This document shows, in pieces, positions 37,830-46,732 of a DNA stretch of 64,000 bases; the stretch's first letter is position 1, and every line of letters starts with the position of its first letter. Origin of the DNA: Paraburkholderia piptadeniae (GTDB lineage: Bacteria > Pseudomonadota > Gammaproteobacteria > Burkholderiales > Burkholderiaceae); contig NZ_CYGY02000030.1 in the NCBI RefSeq assembly GCF_900007165.1, positions 1-64,000 on the forward strand, read 5' to 3'. A program made the translations under genes and the position numbers. Below the pieces are notes generated by a model. That model had not been told where the DNA came from. It searched no databases and saw nothing but the letters and a program-made list of their open reading frames with translations.

Positions 37830-38804
37830 CTACGTGGTGGCGCGCCCAAACGAACGCACCTTCTCCATGACGTCGTCGGCGACGTCGATCTCATGCACCT
37901 TGATGTGACTACCTGGAATGCGGACACCCGCTTGCGCCAGTCTGTCGATCTGCGCGGAGAGGCGAGCTTCGAAACCTTCCGCAAAGACGTCTGCCTTCAA
38001 GGCCACGAGGAAAAGCCCGACGCCAGGCGTCTCGCTTCCTTGCGCGTAATGAGGCGCGTCCATTGACCAGTTGGCCCCGGTCAAGCCAGCCGCAAGAATC
38101 TCCATCATCATCGCGATGTTGGCTCCCCGGGCGCCACCAAATGCCAGCAATAGGCCCTTGATGGCCGCTTTCGCGTCGGTGGTCGGCTCGCCATGCTCAT
38201 CCACCGCCCAGCCCTCGGGTAGGGTCTCTCCGGCTTCGGCAGCCCTTCGGACATTGACGAACGCAGTGGCACTCGACGCCTGATCGATGACAAGAGGCCG
38301 ACCGTTCGCCACTGGCGCAGCGAAAGAAACGGGATTGGTGCCGTAGACAGCCTTTCCACTTTCCAGCGTGGTCATCTGGGCTGTTGCATTGCAAGTTCCC
38401 ACAGCAACAAGACCTGCTTCCGCGAGTCGCCGCGTGTAGTAGCCAAGCTCACCGACCGTGAAGCTGTTGGATACCGCGAGCACGACGACGCCGTATGTGT
38501 TCGCTCTTTCAACGACCTCATCAAAAACGCGATCGTATGCGAACTGTGCGATTCCGCGCTGCGCGTCGACCCGCACGGCCGCCTGGGCCGGAAACGTCAC
38601 TTGCGGCTCGGCATTCACAGCAATTCTGCCCTTCACGAAGCCGTCCAGATAGTCCGGAAGGTGAGCAAAGCCAACCGCCTTGCTACCGGCAAGCTCTGCC
38701 GATATCACAGCCTCGGTGAGCGAATGAGCGATCGCCTCATTTGCTCCGGACGTCGTGATCGCCTCGTATGCTATCCGCCGCGCGACTTCACTGTCGTATT
38801 TCAT
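37830..38804 (-). CDS. Ldh_2-family NAD(P)H oxidoreductase, probable delta1-pyrroline-2-carboxylate reductase (DpkA-like)
   Basis: A 324-residue member of the malate/L-sulfolactate dehydrogenase family (Ldh_2), not the classical Rossmann LDH. It shows SKAVGFAHLPDYL near the N-terminus, VGTCNATAQM and YGTNPVSFAAP, the usual cofactor- and substrate-binding blocks. Family members include DpkA, which reduces delta1-pyrroline-2-carboxylate to L-proline and delta1-piperideine-2-carboxylate to pipecolate. The neighbour upstream is a hydroxyproline dehydratase/epimerase-like gene whose dehydration product is exactly pyrroline-2-carboxylate, which supports this call. ATG at 38804; a TTG at 38825 would add seven residues. 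Confidence 0.82.
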   Translation of the reverse strand: MKYDSEVARRIAYEAITTSGANEAIAHSLTEAVISAELAGSKAVGFAHLPDYLDGFVKGRIAVNAEPQVTFPAQAAVRVDAQRGIAQFAYDRVFDEVVERANTYGVVVLAVSNSFTVGELGYYTRRLAEAGLVAVGTCNATAQMTTLESGKAVYGTNPVSFAAPVANGRPLVIDQASSATAFVNVRRAAEAGETLPEGWAVDEHGEPTTDAKAAIKGLLLAFGGARGANIAMMMEILAAGLTGANWSMDAPHYAQGSETPGVGLFLVALKADVFAEGFEARLSAQIDRLAQAGVRIPGSHIKVHEIDVADDVMEKVRSFGRATT

Positions 38805-38917
38805 AGTCTCATCACCCAAGTGCAAACAGTGGACGAGCCGAGCCGTCTCACTGCACTCGCATCGCCCACATGCATGCGGACGCCCACCAATAGACGGTCC
38901 ATCATGACCGCCGTGCG

Positions 38918-39970
38918 TCAGGCCCAGATGTCGCCCATCGTGAAGCCGTTCACGAAGGGATCGTCAGGGTCAAGCACATACGTGTTGTAGCCATAGATCC
39001 ACGAACGGCCGGAGATCGTTGGCACGACGGCCTCGAAGTCACCGATCTTCGCTTGCTCGACGAGGTTTCCCGTGAACACGGTTCCCAACACGCCCTCGTG
39101 CCGGAAAGGCTGGTTCAGATCCAGCTGGCCTTTCGCATGAAGCGTGGCCATCTTCGCAGATGTGCCCGTTCCGCATGGGCAGCGGTCGATAGCGCCCGTC
39201 CATGTTGCCGGGTTATCAAAGTCGATCTCCCCGCTTGCAACCGTGACAGCGTTCTTCCAGTCTGCATTCGGATTGCCGGTCGGACCAGACAGTTGCGCGA
39301 TCGTGATGCCGTATCCAGGATAGTGCGGATGTGCGACGGGCAACTGCTCCTGGGCCGCCTTGAGGATCAGTGCAGAGACTCTGGTGATCTCACGACCGTG
39401 CTCCGGCTTGAGCTCGAGCCCCTTGAACTGGCGAACGTCGGCAATGACGTAGAACATGCCGCCCCAACCCACATCCACGGTGACCTTACCGAGATGCGGC
39501 ACGTCGATGACCTTCTCGATGTGGGCCGCAAATGCGGGCACGTTCCGGAACGTAACCGACGTGACCTTTCCGTTGCTGCACTCGGCCCTGATACCGATCA
39601 AACCTGCCGGCGCTTCCAGTTGAAACTCAGTGACCGGCTCCTGCATCGGAATCATCCCGGTTTCCAGAAGCACGGTTGCAACCGAGATCGTGTTGCCGCC
39701 GCTCATCACCGGATACTCGACCTGCTCCATGATGATGTAGCCCGCTGCCGCATCCGGATGTTTCGCCGGCACCACCAGATTGCAGCACAGCGGCGGATAG
39801 CCGCGCGGTTCCCGCAGCATCAGCATGCGGATCTGGTCATCGTTTTCTTCGAGCCACTTCATCTGCTCATAGACGGTGTTGCCCGGAATATGGGGAACGC
39901 CGCCCGTAATCACGCGCATCGGCTCACCGGAGTGAGTCTCGACGGCGTGGAAAGTGCGTTTGAATGTCAT
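38918..39970 (-). CDS. proline racemase superfamily: trans-3-hydroxy-L-proline dehydratase / 4-hydroxyproline 2-epimerase-like
   Basis: A 350-residue cytoplasmic enzyme. Racemases and 4-hydroxyproline epimerases have two catalytic cysteines. Here the first site is VMSGGNT with Ser90 in place of Cys, and the second Cys is kept (DRCPCGTGTSA, Cys266). The Ser/Cys or Thr/Cys pair is characteristic of trans-3-hydroxy-L-proline dehydratases and of some dual 4-hydroxyproline epimerases. Dehydration yields delta1-pyrroline-2-carboxylate, the substrate expected for the reductase encoded 113 bp downstream. Together they would feed L-proline to PutA further along. The dual activity cannot be decided from sequence. 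Confidence 0.85.
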   Translation of the reverse strand: MTFKRTFHAVETHSGEPMRVITGGVPHIPGNTVYEQMKWLEENDDQIRMLMLREPRGYPPLCCNLVVPAKHPDAAAGYIIMEQVEYPVMSGGNTISVATVLLETGMIPMQEPVTEFQLEAPAGLIGIRAECSNGKVTSVTFRNVPAFAAHIEKVIDVPHLGKVTVDVGWGGMFYVIADVRQFKGLELKPEHGREITRVSALILKAAQEQLPVAHPHYPGYGITIAQLSGPTGNPNADWKNAVTVASGEIDFDNPATWTGAIDRCPCGTGTSAKMATLHAKGQLDLNQPFRHEGVLGTVFTGNLVEQAKIGDFEAVVPTISGRSWIYGYNTYVLDPDDPFVNGFTMGDIWA

Positions 39971-40335
39971 GATCTTCTCGATTCGTACATCGTTGCCAAT
40001 AGTGATGTTCCCCGGCGTCGCGCGAAGTGCCGCCGCGTGCAGTGGAAGCGCCGCCGCCCGTCAGTCGTGCCAGATACCCACCCGGCCCGTTCTGGTTATG
40101 CCCGGGCACTGCAGCGTTCCGCGGCACGTCCGATCGGGTTTCCCGGATCAGGTCTCCACCCACCAATCCGAGATTCAACATACTCCGATCAAACAGGCGC
40201 TCCGCCAGATTTGGCCCGTGTTGTATTGATCATAAGCGCGGCTTAGGTAACGGGCAGAACCGATGCCGCGGATCATCATCGGACTCGCCACATTTCGCCG
40301 TTGGCTATTGCACTGCCTTAAATCACGAGGTAATG
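39971..40335. other. shared regulatory region of divergent hydroxyproline and cupin genes
   Basis: About 365 bases between divergent starts at 39970 and 40336. It contains no supported gene. A palindromic core TTGATCA lies at about 40206-40212, but no operator or promoter can be assigned with confidence, and none of the TetR palindromes of the island occurs here. Confidence 0.4.
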
Positions 40336-40923
40336 ATGACAACCCGCCCCGCCGTTGTGAACGAATTCATCCATGTCGCTCGACAGCACTTCGCGTCACA
40401 ACTTCTTCCCGTCGAGGCCCGCAAGATGGCCGAAGCGGTATTCGCAAGACTGGAGGTCCCGTCGGACGACGGACAGAGGTTGGGTACACGCTATCCGGCC
40501 TGTGAATGGCTCGACGCATCGCTAATGACGCTTTCTGGAGATGCGAGATTCAGTGACATTGCAAAGGCACTCAAGTCGGTTGAGCCGCTTCTCGGGTGGC
40601 GCCGAAGAGCGTCCGGTGCCAACGGTAGTCAAGATTACGTCGAACGACACGCGAATGGCTTCGTTTGCGGGCCTGGCGGAGCCGAAAGCCGAAGTGATGT
40701 GCAGCTTGGCATCACGATCATGCTTCCCAATACCCGCTATCCGGATCACAGTCACCCGCCACAGGAGGCATACGTACTGCTGAGTCCTGGCGAGTTCCGG
40801 CAGGGCGATGGTGAATGGATCGATCCCGGTCCAGGCGGCGGCATCTACAACACGCCAAACTTGCTGCACGCGATGCGCTCCCGTACATCGCCATTTCTCG
40901 CGCTGTGGTGCCTTCTTGTCTGA
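40336..40923 (+). CDS. cupin of the dimethylsulfoniopropionate (DMSP) lyase family, DddL/DddQ-like
   Basis: A 195-residue protein whose C-terminal half has the DMSP-lyase cupin block YPDHSHPPQEAYVLLSPGEF, then GDGEW and LLHAMRS. The metal-ligand pattern of the family is present: His138, His140, Glu144 and His178, with Tyr146 in the place of the catalytic Tyr. Known members split DMSP, a sulfonium betaine, to acrylate and dimethyl sulfide; many soil homologues are uncharacterised. I prefer ATG 40336 over 40333 because GAGG (40327-40330) then has a 5-nt spacer. It sits in a betaine/hydroxyproline island, so a quaternary amine or related substrate is conceivable. Confidence 0.82.
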   Translation: MTTRPAVVNEFIHVARQHFASQLLPVEARKMAEAVFARLEVPSDDGQRLGTRYPACEWLDASLMTLSGDARFSDIAKALKSVEPLLGWRRRASGANGSQDYVERHANGFVCGPGGAESRSDVQLGITIMLPNTRYPDHSHPPQEAYVLLSPGEFRQGDGEWIDPGPGGGIYNTPNLLHAMRSRTSPFLALWCLLV

Positions 40924-40989
40924 ACTGTCACACACGACGGAAGCATTGGCGCCGCTCGCGAAACTTGTGCAACGACAGTTGAACGCAAA

Positions 40990-41016
40990 GAGCGCCGCAG
41001 ACTGCCTGCGACGCTC
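40990..41016. terminator. hairpin between convergent cupin and binding-protein genes
   Basis: GAGCGcCGCAG (40990-41000) and CTGCGaCGCTC (41006-41016) form an 11-bp stem with one C-A mismatch and a 5-nt loop, about 70 bp after the cupin stop. No T-run. It may end both convergent transcripts. Confidence 0.45.
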
Positions 41017-41112
41017 CCGCAACCGGGATCAGGAAAGCGCCACGCTCAACTGCACTCATCGCAAACGGGTGGGCGACCTCTCCGAAATGAGCGCGCCCTC
41101 CCGCGTGATCAG

Positions 41113-42189
41113 TTACTTGGTGCCGAGCCACACTGCGAACTTCTGATTCAGGTCGTCGGAATGGTCTGCCCAGAAGGCTACGTCGACGTCGACTGCTGTC
41201 TTCTCGTTTGCCGGGTTGGTCGGCAGATACGGGCTGACTGAGGGATCGACCATGGAGATCGACGATTTGCGCATCGGTCCCAATGCAGTTGCAGAACCGA
41301 GCTTCGCGAGCTGTTCCGTCGATGTTGAGAAGTTAAGAAAGTCCTGAGCGGCCTTCAGGTTCTTGGTGCCCTTCACGACCGCGAGGCCCTCGATGTTCTT
41401 CACTTCACCATCCCACACGAACCCGAACGGCTTCTTGTCCTGAGCAATGGCGGTCCAGATGCGGTTGCAGTAAGCGCTCGTCATCGAGACCTCGCGGTCG
41501 GCCAGGAGCTGGGGCGGCTGGGCGCCCGCCTCCCACCAGACGATCGAGGATTTGATCGTATCCAGTTTCTTGAACGCGCGGTTGACGCCCGCCGGTGTAG
41601 CCAGCACCTTGTACACGTCGGCCGGCTTTACGCCATCAGCGAGCAGCGCCCATTCAAGAGCCGCTTCGGGCGATTTCCGCAGGCCCCGCTTGCCGGGAAA
41701 TTTCTTCAGGTCGAAGAAATCCGCAACGGTCTTCGGCTCGCCGTTCTTGAAGGCTTCCTTGTTATAGGTGATGACAGTCGACCACGCTACGTTGCCAACC
41801 ATGCAGTCCGTGACGCCGCCGGGCAGGAAATCCGACTTCGCAGGCGTTCCGTTTTTGGCGGCAGGCAGCGCGGCGACATTGACTTTTTCCAGCAGCCCTT
41901 CATCGCACGCCCGGATAGCATCGGCCATCTGGATGTCGACTACGTCCCAGGTCACGTTGTTGGTTTGGACCTGGCTGCGAATCTGCGCGATGCCGCCGTT
42001 GTAGACGTCACTCTTCACGTTGGTGCCCACCTTCGCAGCAAATGGCTTCACTGCCGTTGCGATCTGGGCGTCCTGATATGAGCCGCCCCAACTCGCAAAT
42101 ACGAGATCAGCAGCGCTAGCAGTGACACTCACAGCCGCCGTCGCGACCAGCAACGCAACCTTCGCTGAATGCTTGATTTCCAGTTTCAT
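41113..42189 (-). CDS. polyamine-type ABC transporter periplasmic substrate-binding protein
   Basis: A 358-residue binding protein of the PotD/PotF-like family (SBP_bac_8). The signal peptide is about 25 residues (AKVALLVATAAVSVTASAA), and the mature chain starts DLVFASWGGSYQDAQ, a strong family signature. The hinge region includes GNVAWSTVITYNKEAF and GLRKSPEAALEWAL. AGGAAGGA precedes ATG 42189. The matching permeases and ATPase are encoded about 13 kb away (55.3-58.7 kb). Both loci are flanked by genes for related TetR regulators and the same palindromic sites, so they probably form one importer for the island's substrate. Confidence 0.92.
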   Translation of the reverse strand: MKLEIKHSAKVALLVATAAVSVTASAADLVFASWGGSYQDAQIATAVKPFAAKVGTNVKSDVYNGGIAQIRSQVQTNNVTWDVVDIQMADAIRACDEGLLEKVNVAALPAAKNGTPAKSDFLPGGVTDCMVGNVAWSTVITYNKEAFKNGEPKTVADFFDLKKFPGKRGLRKSPEAALEWALLADGVKPADVYKVLATPAGVNRAFKKLDTIKSSIVWWEAGAQPPQLLADREVSMTSAYCNRIWTAIAQDKKPFGFVWDGEVKNIEGLAVVKGTKNLKAAQDFLNFSTSTEQLAKLGSATALGPMRKSSISMVDPSVSPYLPTNPANEKTAVDVDVAFWADHSDDLNQKFAVWLGTK

Positions 42190-42631
42190 GCTTTTGTCCT
42201 TCCTATTGACGTCTAGTGGCACGGTGAAGCCAATCGTCGCGGTTAAAAAAAGAAAAACACTCCTGATGTGGACTGCCAACTTCGAACTGTTACCTCGTCG
42301 TATCGCAAAGCAGAAAGAACCTGGCGTCACGACGACGGACATCCTTTGCCGCCGCCGTTTGTCTGAGCATCAGCTCAAGCTGGATTCTCATTTCTGCCCT
42401 CGCTTACTAATAAGGTCTACTACTTATTGCGTTGTGTCCCGTGGCACTAGCGCGTCGGCGGACTTTGCAACATCAGCGGCTCTCCGCCCGAAGCTGCAAA
42501 CATTTTCACGTTAGGTGTCGGTGGGCTTCGACTACGCACCACGGGGATCAATGCCCGATCGCGGCGCCCGAAAGCTGAACTACCGATCAGCCCAAACCGC
42601 ATTTAATCAACAGTATTAGTCAGCCTTAAGC

Positions 42632-42645
42632 TGAACATCCGTTCA
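42632..42645. promoter_or_regulatory. TetR-type operator candidate, copy 1
   Basis: TGAAC-ATCC-GTTCA, a perfect 5-bp inverted repeat with a 4-bp centre. It is one of six such sites in the window, all upstream of the two TetR paralogue genes. Confidence 0.7.
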
Positions 42646-42779
42646 ATAACAACAACGTGAAGATCACTATATACGCGATTTTTCGATGTCAAAAATAATT
42701 TTTCAACGCAGTTCACCCAGAAATGATCGGTTTTCGATAGAAACGCGGGTATTCACCTACGCCACAGCCGTCAATACTA

Positions 42780-42793
42780 TGAACAACCGTTCA
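42780..42793. promoter_or_regulatory. TetR-type operator candidate, copy 2
   Basis: TGAAC-AACC-GTTCA, same palindrome as copy 1, in an AT-rich segment 196 bp before the TetR start. Confidence 0.72.
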
Positions 42794-42823
42794 ACATCAT
42801 CGCTTTCTCACACCAGCAAACAA

Positions 42824-42837
42824 TGAACATTTGTTCA
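42824..42837. promoter_or_regulatory. TetR-type operator candidate, copy 3
   Basis: TGAAC-ATTT-GTTCA, 44 bp (about four helical turns) from copy 2, which suits side-by-side binding of two dimers. Confidence 0.72.
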
Positions 42838-42988
42838 GTTAAATAGCCAGAAAAAAACAGTTCGCGAACGAGGCTGCCAACGCTTCGCGGCAGATTGAGC
42901 GAATCAGGTCCTAATGGACGTTCGGGGTAAACTGGCGCACTTACGCGGTTCGCCTGGACGGCGGATGCACAGAACAGACGAGGGAGCC

Positions 42989-43660
42989 ATGCAAACAACG
43001 ACGACGACGGCAGCCGCTGCGAAGGATGACCGGAAGCAAGATCCGGGTCCCTACGAGGGAATGCGGCTGAGGCTTATCGATGCGACGCTGGCGGTCGTCG
43101 GTGATGTCGGTCTCGAGAATTTGACAATCCGACGGGTCAGCGAACATGCAAACGTGTCGGTCGGCCTTGTTCACCATCACTTTGAAAACAAGAAGAGCCT
43201 CGTCTACAAAACGTTCGAACATATGATTCGCAGGGTGCGTGATCAGTTGACGAGTGGCCGGCGGGGCATCGAAGATCCCGTCGAGCGGATGAAGTTCACG
43301 GCAGACTTGTGCTTCAGTGATGAGGTGATGAGCCCAGGTGCAGCCAACGTTTGGCCGCACATGTGGAGTTCGTCGGCTCACGATCCGGAAGTGCAGCGAC
43401 TTTGCGCCGCATTTTCGAAGCGCTTGCGATCCAACTTCATCTTCGATCTGCAGCAGGCTGGGTGCGATCACGCGATGGCAAGAATCCACGCCATTCAAGC
43501 GCTTGCGCTCGTTCACGGGCTCTGGATCGAGCATCGCGTCGCAGCGAGCGTGACACTCAGCGAGGTCATCGGCATCTTTCACGGAATGATCGACGACGCG
43601 ACCAGACAGATCTGGAAGATGAACATGTCCAAAGCAGCGACGTCAACTCCCCTCAGTTGA
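42989..43660 (+). CDS. TetR/AcrR-family regulator, BetI-like (paralogue 1)
   Basis: A 223-residue regulator. After a low-complexity start (MQTTTTTAAAA) the HTH spans about residues 25-75 (VSEHANVSVGLVHHHFENKK is the recognition region). The ligand domain contains ERMKFTADLCFSDEVMSPGA and NVWPHMWSS, which are nearly identical in the second TetR of this window (61258-61920). The HTH resembles BetI, the choline/betaine-sensing repressor. Start ATG 42989 has GAGGGAG upstream. It lies downstream of three copies of TGAACNNNNGTTCA and is probably autoregulated; it converges with the ETF-QO gene. Confidence 0.9.
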   Translation: MQTTTTTAAAAKDDRKQDPGPYEGMRLRLIDATLAVVGDVGLENLTIRRVSEHANVSVGLVHHHFENKKSLVYKTFEHMIRRVRDQLTSGRRGIEDPVERMKFTADLCFSDEVMSPGAANVWPHMWSSSAHDPEVQRLCAAFSKRLRSNFIFDLQQAGCDHAMARIHAIQALALVHGLWIEHRVAASVTLSEVIGIFHGMIDDATRQIWKMNMSKAATSTPLS

Positions 43661-43680
43661 ATGCGTACAGTTCGCGCCGT

Positions 43681-45351
43681 CTACATGTTGGGGTAGTTGG
43701 GGCCGCCTCCTCCCTCTGGCGTGACCCACACGATGTTCTGCGTCGGATCTTTGATATCACAGGTTTTGCAATGCACGCAGTTCTGCGCATTGATCTGTAG
43801 GCGGGGCCCGTCATCGCCAGAAACAAATTCATAGACCCCAGTTGGACAGAAGCGTGCTTCGGGGCCCGCATAGGTTTGCAGGTTCACATCGACAGGCACT
43901 GACGGGTCTTTCAACGTCAGATGCGCGGGCTGGTTCTCTTCGTGATCGGTGTTCGAGATGAACACCGACGAGAGCCGGTCGAATGTGAGCTTGCCATCAG
44001 GTTTCGGATACTCGATCGGCTTGCACTGAGATGCGTGCTTCAGCGTCTCGTGATCCCAGTGCTGGTGACGAAGCGTCCACGGCACGTTGCCGCCCAGCAG
44101 CTTCTGTTCGATGCCCACCATCAGCGTGCCGAGGTACAGGCCCTTGCTCATCCACTGCTTGAAATTGCGCGCCCGGTACAGCTCGGTGTGCAGCCACGAG
44201 GTCTTGAACGACTCGGGATACGCGGCGAGTTCATCTGACTGACGGCCCGCCTGCACCGCATCGAACGCGGCATCGGCGGCCAGCATGCCCGTCTTGATCG
44301 CCGCGTGCGAGCCCTTGATACGCGAGGCGTTCAGGAAGCCCGCGTCGTCGCCGACCAAGGCGCCGCCCGGAAACACGAGTTTCGGCAGCGACATCAGCCC
44401 GCCGGCCGTGATCGCGCGTGCGCCATACGACACACGCTTGCCGCCTTCGAGGAACTTGCGGATTTCCGGATGCGTCTTGTAGCGCTGAAACTCTTCGAAC
44501 GGTGACAGGTACGGGTTCGAATAGCCGAGACCGACCACAAAACCCACCATCACCTGATTGTTGTCAATGTGGTAGAGGAACGAGCCGCCGTAGGTCTGCG
44601 CATCGAGCGGCCAGCCGGCCGTGTGAATCACAAGGCCCGGCTTGTGCTTCGACGGATCGATTTCCCACAGTTCCTTGATGCCGATGCCATAGACCTGCGG
44701 ATCGGCGCCGTCGCGCAGCCTGAACTTGTCCGACAGCTGACGGCCAAGATGCCCGCGCGCGCCTTCGCAGAACAGCGTGTACTTCGCGTGCAGTTCCATG
44801 CCAAGCTGGAAGTTTTCCGTCGGCTCGCCGTCCTTGCCGATCCCCAGGTTGCCGGTCGCCACGCCCTTCACGGAGCCGTCGTCGTTGTACAGCACTTCCG
44901 CCGCTGCGAAACCCGGGAAGATCTCGACGCCCAGCGCTTCGGCCTGCTGACCCAGCCAGCGCGTGACATTGGCCAGGCTGATCACGTAGTTGCCGTGATT
45001 CTTGAAATTGTCCGGCAGCGCCCAGTTCGGGACGGCTTTCGCGGCAGTTTCGGAAAGGAACAGGAAGCGGTCTTCCGTCACTTCGACGTCCAGAGGCGCG
45101 CCTTTTTCCTTCCAGTCCGGAATCAGTTCATTCAATGCGCGCGGGTCCATCACCGCGCCCGAGAGGATATGCGCCCCGATTTCCGAGCCCTTTTCGAGCA
45201 CGCAGACACCAATATCGACGCCTTTTTCCGCCGCGCGCTGCTTCAGACGAATAGCCGCCGACAGACCCGCCGGTCCGCCGCCGACGATCACCACGTCATA
45301 TTCCATTGCTTCTCGCGGACCGAATTGCTCGAGCAGACTTTGCGCGTCCAT
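43681..45351 (-). CDS. electron-transfer flavoprotein:ubiquinone oxidoreductase (ETF-QO)
   Basis: A 556-residue membrane-associated flavoprotein that passes electrons from reduced ETF to ubiquinone. FAD-binding EYDVVIVGGGPAGLSAAIRL is near the N-terminus. The C-terminal 4Fe-4S domain has Cys in FCPTGVYEF and in NCVHCKTCDIKDPTQNIVWV, and the chain ends GGGGPNYPNM as usual. The start is uncertain: I take ATG 45351 (MDAQSLLEQFGPREAMEYD), which matches the family length; ATGs at 45393 and 45405 add 14-18 residues. With the ETF pair at 48.5-50.2 kb it links a demethylating dehydrogenase to respiration. Confidence 0.94.
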   Translation of the reverse strand: MDAQSLLEQFGPREAMEYDVVIVGGGPAGLSAAIRLKQRAAEKGVDIGVCVLEKGSEIGAHILSGAVMDPRALNELIPDWKEKGAPLDVEVTEDRFLFLSETAAKAVPNWALPDNFKNHGNYVISLANVTRWLGQQAEALGVEIFPGFAAAEVLYNDDGSVKGVATGNLGIGKDGEPTENFQLGMELHAKYTLFCEGARGHLGRQLSDKFRLRDGADPQVYGIGIKELWEIDPSKHKPGLVIHTAGWPLDAQTYGGSFLYHIDNNQVMVGFVVGLGYSNPYLSPFEEFQRYKTHPEIRKFLEGGKRVSYGARAITAGGLMSLPKLVFPGGALVGDDAGFLNASRIKGSHAAIKTGMLAADAAFDAVQAGRQSDELAAYPESFKTSWLHTELYRARNFKQWMSKGLYLGTLMVGIEQKLLGGNVPWTLRHQHWDHETLKHASQCKPIEYPKPDGKLTFDRLSSVFISNTDHEENQPAHLTLKDPSVPVDVNLQTYAGPEARFCPTGVYEFVSGDDGPRLQINAQNCVHCKTCDIKDPTQNIVWVTPEGGGGPNYPNM

Positions 45352-45565
45352 ATTCAAAAAATACTTGTGAGCATAGGGAGACGGACATGACATCGCCCGC
45401 ACCAAGGTTCTGATCGCCTATCGACGATCAACCGAGGCGGATCGTAGAACAGACGAATTTGCCAGACGGAACACATAACGGCCGCTTATGCTAGTTTCAA
45501 GAATTGTTTGGATTAGCTCGGCCCGGTCAGTCTCGCGGCACCATTCACCCAAGATGGAGGTGGAT

Positions 45566-46585
45566 ATGCGAACTGAGACCGTTGGAGTGGACCTCCATGC
45601 ACTTCAGGCATTCGTGGCAGTCTGCGAAACGCGATCCATGACACAGGCCGCAAAGGTTCTGGGTGTCACGCAGAGCGCAGTCAGTCAATTGATCGCATCC
45701 CTGGAGCGAGAACAGGGGGTCGCGCTATTCGACAGGGAGTGTCGGCCAGTCAGGCCAAACGCTGCCGGCAAGATCCTGTTCTCGAGTGCGACGGGACTCC
45801 TTGAACACGCTCACGCAGTCGCATCGCATGTGCGGTCAACTGCAAGCAATCAAGCCCGAAGCCTGAGAATTGGTTGCGTCGAATCGTTCGCCGCGATCTT
45901 CGCGCCGCGCCTGGTCCAGTTGTTAGGTCCACAAGTCAGCGATCTGACGATTTCGTCGGGCTCCACTCAGACGCTCAGTGCCAGACTGTCTGCTGGTGAG
46001 CTGGAACTGGCTATATGCAGCGACGCGGTTGCGGACATAGAAAAGACTGAAGCACGGCCCCTGTTATCCGAGCAGTTCGTAGCAGTTGCCCCGAAGAAAT
46101 TCGCGGATCATCGTGAGCTCGAACAGATCGTGCGCGAACTCCCTCTTCTACGCTACAGCGCCGGCTCGCGAGTGGGAGCGCAGATTGAGCGCTTCATGCG
46201 CCAGATAGGCCTGTTCGCGCCGAAGCGATATGAACTCGACAGCACGGAAGCACTCCTGAGTCTCGTCGACGCCGGGTTCGGCTGCGCGATCACCACTCCG
46301 CTATGCCTCTATCGGTATCGCGCACTACTCGGGAGCACAACGGTGATCCCATTGCCCAACATGCGGCCCGGTCATCGCGACATGTTCATTCTGACCCGGC
46401 GCTCCGAATGGTCGACCATAGCCGAAACCGTCTCGCGTGAAGCCCTTTCAATTGCCCGGGACACCATCACACCGACTCTTCAGCGAACATTCCCGGAAGC
46501 TGCGTCGTCGGTTTTCGAGTTCTTTTACTGCGCCAATCTGGATACCTTGGGAAGTCGAAACATCCAGGATTTTGCGTTGGGGTAA
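45566..46585 (+). CDS. LysR-family transcriptional regulator (paralogue A)
   Basis: A 339-residue LTTR, HTH at about residues 8-65 (VAVCETRSMTQAAKVLGVTQ, SAVSQLIASLE). The effector domain includes RIGCVESFAA and GCAITTPLCLYRYR, shared with the LysR protein at 62053-63063, so the two form a paralogous pair. ATG 45566 has GGAGG (45556-45560) with a 5-nt spacer. It is divergent from ETF-QO and upstream of the FAD oxidase/HutD/ETF operon, which it probably controls. Confidence 0.9.
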   Translation: MRTETVGVDLHALQAFVAVCETRSMTQAAKVLGVTQSAVSQLIASLEREQGVALFDRECRPVRPNAAGKILFSSATGLLEHAHAVASHVRSTASNQARSLRIGCVESFAAIFAPRLVQLLGPQVSDLTISSGSTQTLSARLSAGELELAICSDAVADIEKTEARPLLSEQFVAVAPKKFADHRELEQIVRELPLLRYSAGSRVGAQIERFMRQIGLFAPKRYELDSTEALLSLVDAGFGCAITTPLCLYRYRALLGSTTVIPLPNMRPGHRDMFILTRRSEWSTIAETVSREALSIARDTITPTLQRTFPEAASSVFEFFYCANLDTLGSRNIQDFALG

Positions 46586-46732
46586 GTCATCCTGGTCGTC
46601 CGCAGATGCAACATTCCACTAAGTCCGCCCTCGCGACGCTTAAATTGAAAATAGAGCGTGCTTATATTCCCGCGCGGAATTATTTCTGGTCGCACACTTG
46701 ACTCACACCTTGCTCAATGAAGGACGCAAACC

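Larger units (their letters stand above)
42190..42988. other. regulatory region between the binding-protein gene and tetR copy 1
   Basis: About 800 bases without a gene. The part from about 42590 to 42850 is AT-rich and carries three copies of the palindrome TGAACNNNNGTTCA. Promoters for the minus-strand binding-protein gene and the plus-strand TetR gene must lie here. Confidence 0.6.

Noticed and set aside
36224..37984. 586-codon open frame on the minus strand
   Set aside because: Antisense to the Rieske oxygenase gene, whose Rieske and iron-site motifs are unmistakable; the frame has no recognisable domain.
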